A stretch of 53,337 nt of DNA. Origin: Maricaulis sp048270265. GTDB lineage: Bacteria > Pseudomonadota > Alphaproteobacteria > Caulobacterales > Maricaulaceae. The position numbers were made by a program, and so were the translations under genes. Of the stretch, positions 7,814 through 15,936 are shown piece by piece (the first letter of the stretch is position 1; the number at the start of each line of letters is the position of its first letter). The stretch covers positions 1 to 53,337 of the forward strand of contig NZ_JBLWTD010000022.1 in the NCBI RefSeq assembly GCF_048270265.1. Direction: 5' to 3'. The notes below the pieces were generated by a model that was given only the letters and a program-made list of their open reading frames with translations, was not told where the DNA came from and searched no databases.

Positions 7814-8629
7814 TCAGATATCTTCACCCTCAGCATCGCCATCATCATCCATGAAGTCGATATGAAATGTGCGCTGATCCTCGTCATCAAGCGGATCCTC
7901 GTCATCACTGTCGCCCTCATGGCGGCCCGGATCGGGCACGAAGAAATCCGCCGGGATGCGGGCATCGAGCAGGCCGGCGGCCTTGAGGTCGGCCTGGCCG
8001 GGCAGATCGCCGATCGAGGCAAGGCCGAAATACTCCAGGAAGCGCGGCGTGGTGCCATAGGTCAAAGGCCGGCCCGGCGTGCGGCGGCGGCCGCGCGGTC
8101 GGATCCAGCGCAGCTCGAACAACAGGTCCAGCGTGCCCTTGGAGACCGCCACACCGCGGATTTCCTCGATCTCGGCGCGGGTGACCGGCTGGTGATAGGC
8201 GATGATGGACAGCGTCTCGAGCGCTGCCTGGGAGAGTTTGCGCGGTTCCTGGCGCACCTCATTGAGCGCTTCGGCCAGATCCGGCGCCGTCTCGAAACGC
8301 CAGCGCCCGCCGACCTCGACCAGACGCACGCCGCGCGAGGCATATTCCTCGGCCAGGGTGGCCAACAATTCCTGGATATTGGCTTCCAGCGGCAACCGCC
8401 CGATCAGGGTTTCCTCGTCGAGCGGTTCGGCGGCGGCGAACAGCAGCGCCTCGAGCAGGCGCAGATTCTCCCGTTCGGTATCGACCGCCAGCCGCAGACC
8501 GAGCGCCTCGGACGCCTCGCGATCATCGGCCGGCCCCTGATGCACCGCGCGGGCCCGCAGGGCCGCAATCGCGTCGGTGATCGGATCGGCGACCGGCTCG
8601 GCCGTACGGATATCGTCGTCATCACTCAT
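7814..8629 (-). CDS. scpB: Segregation and condensation protein ScpB
   Basis: ScpB is the winged-helix partner that, with ScpA, bridges SMC heads in chromosome condensation. Start at ATG 8629 gives 271 residues: a variable N-terminus, the first winged helix (LRLLEALLFAAAEPLDEETLIGRLP), the second (QAALETLSIIAYHQPVTRAEIEEIRGV, then GTLDLLFELRWIRPRGRRRTPGRPLTYGTTPRFLEYFGL), and a very acidic C-terminal tail. It overlaps the scpA stop by 8 bp, implying coupled translation. Confidence 0.95.
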   Translation of the reverse strand: MSDDDDIRTAEPVADPITDAIAALRARAVHQGPADDREASEALGLRLAVDTERENLRLLEALLFAAAEPLDEETLIGRLPLEANIQELLATLAEEYASRGVRLVEVGGRWRFETAPDLAEALNEVRQEPRKLSQAALETLSIIAYHQPVTRAEIEEIRGVAVSKGTLDLLFELRWIRPRGRRRTPGRPLTYGTTPRFLEYFGLASIGDLPGQADLKAAGLLDARIPADFFVPDPGRHEGDSDDEDPLDDEDQRTFHIDFMDDDGDAEGEDI

Positions 8630-9482
8630 CGATGGTCTCGTTCCTGTCGCAGCCACGCACATAAAGCGGCGCATAGGGCTCGCGCTGGCGTAGCAGCGCA
8701 TGCCCGTCCTTGGTGATTTCCAGCGCGGCCAGCACCGAGCTGGCGCGTACCGAACTCGACGGCGGCGGCTCGTCGCCAAGATCGTCCGCGTCGGGCAGCA
8801 GCGTATCAAATTCGCGCCAGTCCTTCACCTGCGGCAACAGCGTTTCCAGCCGCTCGCGCGCAGTTTCCAGACCGTAAACGCGCGGCACATGCGGCCGGTA
8901 GGTCGAGCGGATGCGTGCCGATCGCCGCGTCGCATAGGCCGAGAGCAGATCGTGCAGGTCGGCCTCATAAATCACCGAACGGGTCGAACGCACACCTTCC
9001 GGGGCGCCGCGCATGAAGACATCGCGGTCTTCCAGCGGCCGGGCATAGAGGGCCTCGCCGGCCGCGCGCATCGCATCAAGGCGGCGCAGCCGGAAGGCCA
9101 GGGCCTGGGCCAGCACCTCGACGGGCGCATCATCATCCTTGGGCGGTTTGGGCAGGAGGAGTTTGGACTTGAGGAAGGCCAGCCAGGCCGCCATCACCAG
9201 ATAATCGGCCGCCAGATCCAGCCGTTTGCGGCTCGCCGCGGCCATGAAACCGAGATATTGCTCCGCCAGTTCCAGGATCGAGATGCGGGCGAGATCGATC
9301 TTCTTCTTGCGGGCCAGGGCGAGCAGGAGGTGCAAGGGGCCCTCGAACCCGTCGAGATCGACGACGAGCGCTTCCGTCTCGGCCTCCTCGGCCGCCTCGA
9401 AGCGCAATTCCTCCTCGAACTCCTCGCTCACATCGTCCTCATCGTCGGCACTGTCACCGTCTGGCCAGCTCCAGCAGCTCAT
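8622..9482 (-). CDS. scpA: Segregation and condensation protein ScpA
   Basis: ScpA is the kleisin of the bacterial SMC complex. Up to 286 residues with an acidic leader, then the family core VVDLDGFEGPLHLLLALARKKKIDLARISILELAEQYL and LAADYLVMAAWLAFLKSKLLLPKP. The start is uncertain: ATG 9482 overlaps nagZ by 29 bp and yields an odd MSCWSWPDGD leader, while GTG 9431 lies after the nagZ stop. Neither choice touches the conserved domain. Translationally linked to scpB. Confidence 0.94.
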   Translation of the reverse strand: MSCWSWPDGDSADDEDDVSEEFEEELRFEAAEEAETEALVVDLDGFEGPLHLLLALARKKKIDLARISILELAEQYLGFMAAASRKRLDLAADYLVMAAWLAFLKSKLLLPKPPKDDDAPVEVLAQALAFRLRRLDAMRAAGEALYARPLEDRDVFMRGAPEGVRSTRSVIYEADLHDLLSAYATRRSARIRSTYRPHVPRVYGLETARERLETLLPQVKDWREFDTLLPDADDLGDEPPPSSSVRASSVLAALEITKDGHALLRQREPYAPLYVRGCDRNETIDE

Positions 9483-10470
9483 TGAGCTCTGATTCGCCGG
9501 TTTCCGGGTCGAAATCCTCGATTACATCGCGGGCCTGTTCGGCCAGATGTGCCCGCTCAAGCGCCTTGCCGGCCAGGCGCGGCGCCGCTTCAGCGACCTG
9601 GCGCATCTCGCCGCGGTCGCCATTGCAATGCAGGAGAATATCACAGCCGGCCCGGATCGAGGCCTCGCCGCGCTGGCGGAAAGTGCCCGACAAGGCCTTC
9701 ATGGAGAGATCATCGGTCATCAGGAAACCGTCAAAACCGATCTCGCCGCGGATCACATTGCCAACCACGTCCGGCGACGTGGTGGCCGGGTTTTCCGGGT
9801 CGATATCGGCGTAGACGATATGCGCCGTCATCGCCATCACGGCCGTGTTGAGCTTGCGGAAGGCGGCAAAATCCGTCTCCGAGAGCAGACCATGCTCCTC
9901 GGTGACACGCGGCAGCGCCAGATGGCTGTCGGCATCGGCGCGGCCATGGCCGGGGATATGCTTGATCACCGGCGCCACGCCGCCCGCCATCAGCCCGTCC
10001 ATCGCCGCCTGGCCCAGCAGGGCGACAATATCCGGCGTCTCGCCAAAGGAGCGTTCGCCAATAATGTCGTCGGCGCCGGGAATGCGCAGATCGAGCACGG
10101 GCGCGCAATCGACATCAACGCCCACGCCGCGCAGCTCATGTGCCAGCAGACGGTGATTGAGCCTGACCGCCGCGATCGCCGCTTCCGGTTCGCGTTCAAA
10201 GAGATCGCCGAAGACCTGCGCCGGCGGCGCCTTGCGCCAGGTCGGCGGTTTCAGGCGGGCAACACGTCCGCCCTCCTGGTCGATCAGGATCGGCACATCG
10301 CGGCCGAGCGCATCGCGCAGGCTGCCGGTCAGGCGGGCAAGCTGTTTCGGCCCATCGATATTGCGCGCGAAAAGAATGAAGCCCCAGGGATCGGCATCGC
10401 GGAAGAAAGCCTTCTCGACCGTCGTGAGCTTGGGCCCCGACAATCCATAGATCGCGGCACTGATACTCAT
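9454..10470 (-). CDS. nagZ: Beta-N-acetylhexosaminidase (peptidoglycan recycling)
   Basis: NagZ removes GlcNAc from anhydro-muropeptides in the cytoplasm (glycoside hydrolase family 3). Start at ATG 10470 gives 338 residues. Visible family motifs are DQEGGRVARLKPP, the catalytic-loop KHIPGHGRADADSHLALP, and the nucleophile region MTDDLSMKAL. It overlaps the stop of the upstream SPOR gene by 4 bp (ATGA). A position between SPOR and scpA genes is usual in alphaproteobacteria. Confidence 0.95.
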   Translation of the reverse strand: MSISAAIYGLSGPKLTTVEKAFFRDADPWGFILFARNIDGPKQLARLTGSLRDALGRDVPILIDQEGGRVARLKPPTWRKAPPAQVFGDLFEREPEAAIAAVRLNHRLLAHELRGVGVDVDCAPVLDLRIPGADDIIGERSFGETPDIVALLGQAAMDGLMAGGVAPVIKHIPGHGRADADSHLALPRVTEEHGLLSETDFAAFRKLNTAVMAMTAHIVYADIDPENPATTSPDVVGNVIRGEIGFDGFLMTDDLSMKALSGTFRQRGEASIRAGCDILLHCNGDRGEMRQVAEAAPRLAGKALERAHLAEQARDVIEDFDPETGESELNELLELARR

Positions 10471-11324
10471 CGGCGCGCGACCAGGCAGTCCTGCCCGTCC
10501 TGCTGCAGCCGCGCACAATAGGCGACGGCCTCGTCGCGGCTGGAAAAGGCGGCGATGCGCAGACGGTGATAGGTGCCGCGCTCGGGAATATTGACCTCGA
10601 CAACATCGGGCACGACGCCGGCAGCAATGCCGGAAAAGCGGGTGCGGAAGGCCAGCCAGGCGGCCTCGGCATCGTCCTGGGAGCGGAAGGAGGCGATCTG
10701 CACCACCCAGTTGCCACTGGTATCGACGGCGATGCCGGCTGCGGCCGGAGCGCGCTCGGGCGCAGGCTCGGGTTCGGGTTGACGCACAACGGGAGCTGGC
10801 CGGGGTTCCGGTTCAGCCTGTTGCGGCGCCGGCTCGGACACGGCGGGACGGTCGGGCGCCTGGCGCGGGACCACTTCGGTGGTTTGCGATGCTTCAGGCT
10901 GCGGCTGATCACCGGTCTGATCGGCATCAACAGTCTCGATCCGCAGGGCGGGCCGGTTCTCGTCGAGCGGCTCTTCAGGTCCGGGACGCGTGGTCACAGC
11001 CTCGTCGCTGTGATCCTCGCCGGTCAGCCGGTCATAGACATCCATGTCGGTATCGGGCGTCTGCTCGCCGCCGGGGTCGAGCGGACGCTCGCGATAGGGC
11101 TCGGTATTGGCCAGAAGGCGCGGCGCACCATCGCGGCCACTCTCGCGCAGGCCCTGATTATAGGCGCTCCAGACAACGCCGAGAAACAGCACGAAAACCG
11201 CAAAGGCCGCCGCGAGCAGCAGCGGGCCGCGGCGCGAATCCTCATCGCGCGCATCGAAAGTGGCGAACTCGTCGGTCGGAGGAGCATAGGCCCCGAGGCG
11301 AGCATCGTCGTCCTGATCCGTCAT
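10467..11324 (-). CDS. SPOR-domain membrane protein
   Basis: Start at ATG 11324 gives 285 residues: short acidic cytoplasmic part, one membrane helix (about 34-53), a long Pro/Glu-rich periplasmic linker, and a C-terminal SPOR domain (about 205-285: NWVVQIASFRSQDDAEAAW to AAFSSRDEAVAYCARLQ). SPOR domains bind denuded glycan strands at the division septum, so a role in septal peptidoglycan is likely, as known for the family. Genes of this kind usually follow argS in alphaproteobacteria; here dgt is the next gene upstream and argS is absent. Confidence 0.88.
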   Translation of the reverse strand: MTDQDDDARLGAYAPPTDEFATFDARDEDSRRGPLLLAAAFAVFVLFLGVVWSAYNQGLRESGRDGAPRLLANTEPYRERPLDPGGEQTPDTDMDVYDRLTGEDHSDEAVTTRPGPEEPLDENRPALRIETVDADQTGDQPQPEASQTTEVVPRQAPDRPAVSEPAPQQAEPEPRPAPVVRQPEPEPAPERAPAAAGIAVDTSGNWVVQIASFRSQDDAEAAWLAFRTRFSGIAAGVVPDVVEVNIPERGTYHRLRIAAFSSRDEAVAYCARLQQDGQDCLVARR

Positions 11325-11433
11325 GGCATCCTGGCGTCTGATCCTGCGCCGCACGAATCGCGCGGTGCAACAAAACAATAGCACTCTCTCGAGCGCCGAT
11401 TTAGCGAACTCTCAGCCGGTTTGCGGCCCACGA

Positions 11434-12642
11434 CTAGAAATAGCCCTGGACCGTAAACAGGCGGCGATGTTCCTCAACCGCAAAACGGTCTGTCATCCCG
11501 GCGATATAATCGCAAACAGCACGCGCTGTCTGCGCCGAACCGGGCTGGCCCATGCCCGAACGCACATCCGGTGGCAGCACGCCGGGATCGGAGAGGTAGA
11601 GGTCGAACAGATCGCTCATCACCCGCTGCCCCTGGCTCATCATGCGATTGACCTTGTAGTGGCGGTACATATTGGCAAACAAATGCCGCCGCAGCGCCGC
11701 CAGGATTTCCAGCATCCCGTCGGAAAACGCGACCATCGGCCGGTCCAGCTGACGCAGCGCATCGGCGCTCTGCGGTTCCGCCTCCGCCAGCCGCCGCCGG
11801 GTTTCGTCGAGCACATCGCCGACCATCAGGCCGATCAGTTCGCGCACAGCCTCATGGATCAGCACAGTGCGCTTGATATCGGGCCAGCGCTTGTCGACGC
11901 GGCGGAAGATGTCGCCGAGCAGAGGCAGGTCGAGCAGCGGTTCCAGCTCCAGCAGGCCCGAGCGCAATCCATCATCGAGATCGTGATTATTGTAGGCGAT
12001 ATCGTCAGACAGTGCGGCGATCTGGGCCTCGAGCCCGGCATGGGTGTGAAGCTCCAGCGCCCGCCAGTCCTCGTAGTCGGTGAAGGCCCAGGCCAGACCG
12101 GAGCCATCGCCACCGGGCGCCATCAGCGGGCCGTTATGCTTGACCACACCCTCCAGCGTCTCCCAGGTCAGGTTGAGGCCGTCGAATTCCGGATAGCGCA
12201 CTTCCAGCTTGGTGACGACGCGCAGGGTCTGGGCGTTGTGGTCGAAACCGCCAAACTCCTGCATCTTCTCCGCCAGCACGCGCTCGCCGGAATGGCCGAA
12301 GGGCGGGTGGCCGAGATCATGCGCCAGCGCCAGCGCCTCGGCGAGATCCTCGTCGCCGCCCAGCGCCCGGGCCAGGGTGCGGGCAATCTGGGAGACCTCC
12401 AGCGAATGGGTCAACCGGGTGCGATACTGGTCCCCCTCATGCGCCACGAAGACCTGGGTCTTCTCCTTCAGCCGCCGGAAGGCGCCGGAATGGATGATGC
12501 GATCGCGGTCGCGCTGGAAGGCATTGCGCATGGCGCTGCCGGGCTGGGGGAAATACCGCCCCTTCGATTGCGCCGGATGGCAGGCATAGGGGGCGCGAAA
12601 CCGGTCATTGGCCGCTATCATCATGTCGCTTGGGCCTTTCAT
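11434..12642 (-). CDS. dgt: Deoxyguanosinetriphosphate triphosphohydrolase-like protein
   Basis: An HD-domain dNTP triphosphohydrolase that would cleave dGTP or other dNTPs to the nucleoside and triphosphate. From ATG 12642 it has 402 residues (ATG 12624 is also possible). Metal-binding HD motifs are clear: RTRLTHSLEVSQIAR, HDLGHPPFGHSGE, and DDIAYNNHDLDDG. The length fits the shorter Dgt-like type 2 family. It is divergent from erpA, with about 65 bp for both promoters. Confidence 0.93.
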   Translation of the reverse strand: MKGPSDMMIAANDRFRAPYACHPAQSKGRYFPQPGSAMRNAFQRDRDRIIHSGAFRRLKEKTQVFVAHEGDQYRTRLTHSLEVSQIARTLARALGGDEDLAEALALAHDLGHPPFGHSGERVLAEKMQEFGGFDHNAQTLRVVTKLEVRYPEFDGLNLTWETLEGVVKHNGPLMAPGGDGSGLAWAFTDYEDWRALELHTHAGLEAQIAALSDDIAYNNHDLDDGLRSGLLELEPLLDLPLLGDIFRRVDKRWPDIKRTVLIHEAVRELIGLMVGDVLDETRRRLAEAEPQSADALRQLDRPMVAFSDGMLEILAALRRHLFANMYRHYKVNRMMSQGQRVMSDLFDLYLSDPGVLPPDVRSGMGQPGSAQTARAVCDYIAGMTDRFAVEEHRRLFTVQGYF

Positions 12643-12707
12643 CAGCACCGGTGCGGGTCCATATAGAACATCAAGCTCTTAAACTGAACGCCGGATATGG
12701 CCTGATC

Positions 12708-13037
12708 ATGACGACACCTGTGACACTGTCCGCCAATGCGGCCCGGCAGATCAATACCATCCTCGCCGCCCAGGGCGCAGCCAGCCTGCTGCGCATCGGC
12801 GTGGTCGGGGGTGGCTGTTCCGGATTTTCCTACACATTCGACCTCGACACCGAGGTCCAGGCCGACGATCTCGTGCTCGAGCGCGATGGTGCCAAGGTCG
12901 TGATTGACGAGGCCTCCCTGCCCTTCCTGGAAGGCTCGGAAATTGACTATGTCGATGAGCTGATCGGCGCCTCCTTCAAGATCCACAACCCCAATGCCAC
13001 CGCCGCCTGCGGCTGCGGAACGAGTTTCTCGGTCTGA
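12708..13037 (+). CDS. erpA: Iron-sulfur cluster insertion protein ErpA / HesB-IscA family
   Basis: A 109-residue A-type carrier that delivers Fe-S clusters to apo-proteins. The three cluster-binding cysteines are present: Cys37 in GGGCSGFSY, and Cys101/Cys103 in the C-terminal CGCGTSFSV. ATG 12708 is the natural start; upstream in-frame codons would only add a non-conserved leader. Opposite dgt, as in many alphaproteobacteria. ErpA versus IscA is assigned by context, so the symbol is less sure than the family. Confidence 0.9.
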   Translation: MTTPVTLSANAARQINTILAAQGAASLLRIGVVGGGCSGFSYTFDLDTEVQADDLVLERDGAKVVIDEASLPFLEGSEIDYVDELIGASFKIHNPNATAACGCGTSFSV

Positions 13038-13094
13038 CGCAGGTCCACGAAGCGCTGGCCTGGACCGCCAGCCTGTCCATCAAGGAGGGTTTTG

Positions 13095-13442
13095 ATGGCC
13101 TATGTTCAGGGTTATGTCGCAGCCGTGCCGAATGCCAATCGAAAGGCGTTCGAGGACAGCAGCGAAATCATGATCGCCATGATGAAGGAATATGGCGCTC
13201 TGGAATGCGTCGACTGCTGGGGCGTCGATGTGCCCGATGGCAAGATCACCTCATTCCCGCGAGCGGTGAACAAGAAGGACGACGAGACCGTCACCTTCTC
13301 CTGGGCGATCTGGCCGGACAAGGCCACCTGCGACGCCGCAATGGAAAAAATAATGGCCGATCCGCGCATGACGCCGGACGTGATGCCCTTCGACGGCGAG
13401 CGAATGATCTTCGGAAGTTTTGAAAAGATTGGCGAGGGCTGA
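13095..13442 (+). CDS. DUF1428 family protein (YbaA-like)
   Basis: A 115-residue protein of the DUF1428 family, a dimeric alpha-beta-barrel-like fold of unknown function. The family look is seen in AYVQGYVAAVPNANRKAF, ECWGVDVP-type segment CVDCWGVDVPDGKITSFPRAV, and MPFDGERMIFGSFE near the end. ATG 13095 is preceded by a perfect AAGGAGGG site at 13082-13089, which makes high expression plausible. It lies 7 bp before the nitroreductase gene. Confidence 0.85.
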   Translation: MAYVQGYVAAVPNANRKAFEDSSEIMIAMMKEYGALECVDCWGVDVPDGKITSFPRAVNKKDDETVTFSWAIWPDKATCDAAMEKIMADPRMTPDVMPFDGERMIFGSFEKIGEG

Positions 13443-13449
13443 GCGCGAC

Positions 13450-14136
13450 ATGACAATCCCGCATGGCGTCGCTGGCGCCCTGGCCGCACGCATCTCCACA
13501 CGCGCCTATCTCGACACCCCGGTCAGCGAGGCGCAAGTGCGCGAATTGCTGACGCTGGCAGCCCGCGCGCCCTCAGGCGGCAATCTCCAGCCCTGGCAGG
13601 TCAATGTCGTCACCGGCGCGGCCCGTCAGCGCGTGATCGATGCGGTCAAGGCGATTCAGGCGGAACACCCGTTCGGAGAGCCCGAGCTGGAATACCAGAT
13701 CTATCCCAAGCCGATCATCGATCCCTGGCGCGCCCGGCGCTTCGCCTGCGGCGAGGCCGTCTATGCCTCGATGGATATTCCGCGCGAAGACAAGATGGCC
13801 CGTCTCACCCATGTCGCGCGCAATTTCGAATTCTTCGGGGCGCCGGTCGGGCTCTTCGTGTCGATCCACAAGGACATGCAGCCGGGCCAATGGTCGGATC
13901 TGGGCATGTTCATCCAGAGCTTCCTGCTCGCCGCCACCGAGGCCGGCCTTGGTACCTGCGCCCAGGAAGCCTGGTCGATCTATCCCAGGACCGTGAAGAC
14001 CGCCGCCGGCATCCCAGCCGATTTCACCCTGTTCTGCGGCATCGCCCTGGGCCATGCCGACCCGGATGCGCCGGTCAACACGACGCGGACCGAGCGGGCG
14101 GATGTCGACGAGTTCGCGAGTTTTGCGGGCTTCTAG
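13450..14136 (+). CDS. Nitroreductase family protein
   Basis: A 228-residue FMN-dependent oxidoreductase of the nitroreductase superfamily. The FMN-binding start RISTRAYLDTPVSEAQVRELLTLAARAPSGGNLQPWQV is typical, as are GMFIQSFLLAATEAGLGTC and the GIALGHADPDAPVN end. Substrate is unknown. Start ATG 13450 follows the DUF1428 gene after 7 bp, so the two are probably one operon. Its stop codon overlaps the stop of the convergent membrane-protein gene. Confidence 0.88.
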   Translation: MTIPHGVAGALAARISTRAYLDTPVSEAQVRELLTLAARAPSGGNLQPWQVNVVTGAARQRVIDAVKAIQAEHPFGEPELEYQIYPKPIIDPWRARRFACGEAVYASMDIPREDKMARLTHVARNFEFFGAPVGLFVSIHKDMQPGQWSDLGMFIQSFLLAATEAGLGTCAQEAWSIYPRTVKTAAGIPADFTLFCGIALGHADPDAPVNTTRTERADVDEFASFAGF

Positions 14137-14513
14137 GCAGCGCAGACCAGCGCGCCGTCGCAAAACGCCTGCAGTGCCGCCAGCCAGCCCAACAGGCCAA
14201 TCAGCCAGACCACCGGGATCGCAATCATCCACTTCAGGGCGGAGCCGCGTTGGCCGCCATTGAAACGCAACCAGCCAATCACCAGCGCCAGCAGTGCCGC
14301 CAAGGGTCCACAGGGCGAATAGACCGCGAAGACGGCGGCCGGCACCGGCAGGCCACCACCGCCCAGCATCCGCCAGGCGGGCTCCCACATCACCGATGAG
14401 GCAACGCCGAAGGCGATGATCACCAGGCTGGCGGAAATCAGCCAGGCCCGGCCCGGTCCGGATGCCGGGCTCGTCCCGGCTTCGTCGGTTTCATCCTGCA
14501 CGTGTCTGCCCAT
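14133..14513 (-). CDS. Hypothetical membrane protein
   Basis: A 126-residue protein with a polar N-terminus (about 20 residues) and three hydrophobic segments (about 24-42, 58-83 with a Cys-Gly-Pro, and 92-116). I do not recognise a family. It ends inside the stop codon of the convergent nitroreductase gene (4-bp overlap) and is divergent from xthA. The hydrophobic pattern and the lack of a better frame on the other strand support it as real. Confidence 0.65.
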   Translation of the reverse strand: MGRHVQDETDEAGTSPASGPGRAWLISASLVIIAFGVASSVMWEPAWRMLGGGGLPVPAAVFAVYSPCGPLAALLALVIGWLRFNGGQRGSALKWMIAIPVVWLIGLLGWLAALQAFCDGALVCAA

Positions 14514-14601
14514 CCCTGTTCATTCTGCGCTCTGACGGCTTCACTCAAACCGCAAATCGCCTAAGGTGCGGTCCTCTGCCGACAAAGCGAAGCGAACCGC
14601 C

Positions 14602-15390
14602 ATGACCCTGACCCTCGCGTCCTGGAACGTCAATTCCATCAAGGCCCGCCTGCCCAATGTGCTCGACTGGCTCGGCGAAGCCAAGCCCGACATTGTCTGC
14701 CTGCAGGAGATCAAGACCGTCGATGAGGGCTTCCCGCGCGAAGAGATCGAACGGCTCGGCTATAACATCATTACCCATGGCCAGAAGACCTATAACGGCG
14801 TCGCCATCCTGTCGAAATTCCCGATCGAGGAGACCCTGCCCGGCCTGCCCGGCGATGAGAGCGACGAGCAGGCGCGCTATCTCGAGGCGGTGATCTCGGC
14901 ACCCAGCGGCCCGATCCGTGTTGCCTCGATCTATCTGCCCAATGGCAATCCGGCACCGGGCCCGAAATATGATTACAAACTGGCCTGGATGGACCGCCTG
15001 GCGCGACATGCCGAAGGCCTGCTCAAGCTGGAAGAAGCCCTCATCCTGGCCGGCGATTACAATGTCATCCCGCGCGACAGCGATTGCTGGGATCCGGAAG
15101 TCTGGGAGATGGACGCCCTCGCCCTGCCGCAAAGCCGCGCCGCCTTCGACCGCCTCAAATGGCTCGGACTGACCGAAGCCTTCGAACAGCTCGATGGCCG
15201 CGCCCACCAGTACACATTCTACGATTACCAGGCCGGCCGCTGGAACAAGGGCCAGGGCATCCGCATCGACCACCTGCTGTGCTCACCACAGGCGGCGGAT
15301 CATCTCGAAAGCATCGAAATCCACAAGAAGACCCGCGGCGAGCCCAAGGCCTCCGATCACATTCCGATCGTCGGGACATTTTCGCTCTAG
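14602..15390 (+). CDS. xthA: Exodeoxyribonuclease III
   Basis: Apurinic/apyrimidinic endonuclease and 3'-5' exonuclease for base-excision repair. 262 residues from ATG 14602. All catalytic segments are visible: SWNVNSIKARLP, DIVCLQEIK (metal-binding Glu), YNGVAILSK, AGDYNVIPRDSDCWDP (Asp and Asn), RIDHLLCS and ASDHIPIV (catalytic Asp-His). Length is normal. A GC-rich stem-loop follows about 40 bp after the stop. Confidence 0.96.
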   Translation: MTLTLASWNVNSIKARLPNVLDWLGEAKPDIVCLQEIKTVDEGFPREEIERLGYNIITHGQKTYNGVAILSKFPIEETLPGLPGDESDEQARYLEAVISAPSGPIRVASIYLPNGNPAPGPKYDYKLAWMDRLARHAEGLLKLEEALILAGDYNVIPRDSDCWDPEVWEMDALALPQSRAAFDRLKWLGLTEAFEQLDGRAHQYTFYDYQAGRWNKGQGIRIDHLLCSPQAADHLESIEIHKKTRGEPKASDHIPIVGTFSL

Positions 15391-15428
15391 GCGGGCGCAT
15401 TTTCCTTTGAAATGAAATACTTGAAACG

Positions 15429-15448
15429 CTCGCCCGGGACCGGGCGAG
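15429..15448 (+). terminator. Stem-loop downstream of xthA
   Basis: Arms CTCGCCCG (15429-15436) and CGGGCGAG (15441-15448) with a GGAC loop, 38 bp after the xthA stop. A T-rich run follows only some 20 bp later, so it is a weak candidate terminator. Confidence 0.35.
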
Positions 15449-15510
15449 GCCGGACTCCTGTAGCCTTTTTTCGACCCGATCTCACCTCCGGATATATGTG
15501 AATCGTATTT

Positions 15511-15525
15511 ACGAACTTTGTTCGT
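15511..15525 (+). promoter_or_regulatory. Inverted repeat upstream of the secreted-protein/DUF2145 operon
   Basis: ACGAAC-TTT-GTTCGT, a perfect 6-bp-arm inverted repeat in a locally AT-rich patch, 52-66 bp upstream of the start at 15577. Possible operator; no regulator can be named. The 3-bp spacer does not fit known LexA boxes. Confidence 0.3.
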
Positions 15526-15576
15526 TTACAAATCGGGAAACCGGAGTCATGGTTTGCCGGCGAAAAGGAGACCATC

Positions 15577-15936
15577 ATGTTCAAACGCATCACACTTGCC
15601 TTCTGTCTCGCCCTGCCCCTGGCCACGCCCGCCGTGCACGCACAATCGGGCAATGCTTCGGCCCAGGCCTCCGGCGATCTCGTTGGCGGTTCTGTCGAGG
15701 TTGGCGCCACGCTGGCCTCCGCCGGCCTCACCGTCACCGCGGCCAGCGTCGTCGCGGTTGCCGGCACGACGGCGGCCATTGTCACTGCCGATCCCGACCT
15801 GGCCGCCGATACGCTCGAACTCGCCGGAGACATCGCCGCAGCCCCCTTCACAGGGAATGCGCCACTCGAGATTGATGACGCGATTATCGTTCCAGATGCA
15901 GCGCCGGATGTGCCCTATGGCGGGCGTCAGCCATGA
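15577..15936 (+). CDS. Small secreted protein, Ala/Gly/Ser/Val-rich, paired with DUF2145 gene
   Basis: A 119-residue protein with a clear Sec signal peptide ending VHAQS (cleavage about residue 22), then a low-complexity SGNASAQASGDLVGGSVEV stretch and a hydrophobic Ala/Val/Thr-rich centre (about 46-68) that could insert in a membrane, ending in an acidic tail. I recall small proteins with a similar ASQASG-type composition next to DUF2145 genes in other proteobacteria, but this is memory, not a search. Its stop overlaps the next start by 4 bp (ATGA). RBS AAGGAG precedes ATG 15577. Function unknown. Confidence 0.75.
   Translation: MFKRITLAFCLALPLATPAVHAQSGNASAQASGDLVGGSVEVGATLASAGLTVTAASVVAVAGTTAAIVTADPDLAADTLELAGDIAAAPFTGNAPLEIDDAIIVPDAAPDVPYGGRQP

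Noticed and set aside
15511..15525. LexA-like box ACGAAC-TTT-GTTCGT
   Set aside because: Alphaproteobacterial LexA uses a GTTC-N7-GTTC direct repeat and the Gram-positive box has a 4-bp spacer; this 3-bp-spaced repeat fits neither, so it is listed only as an unassigned inverted repeat.
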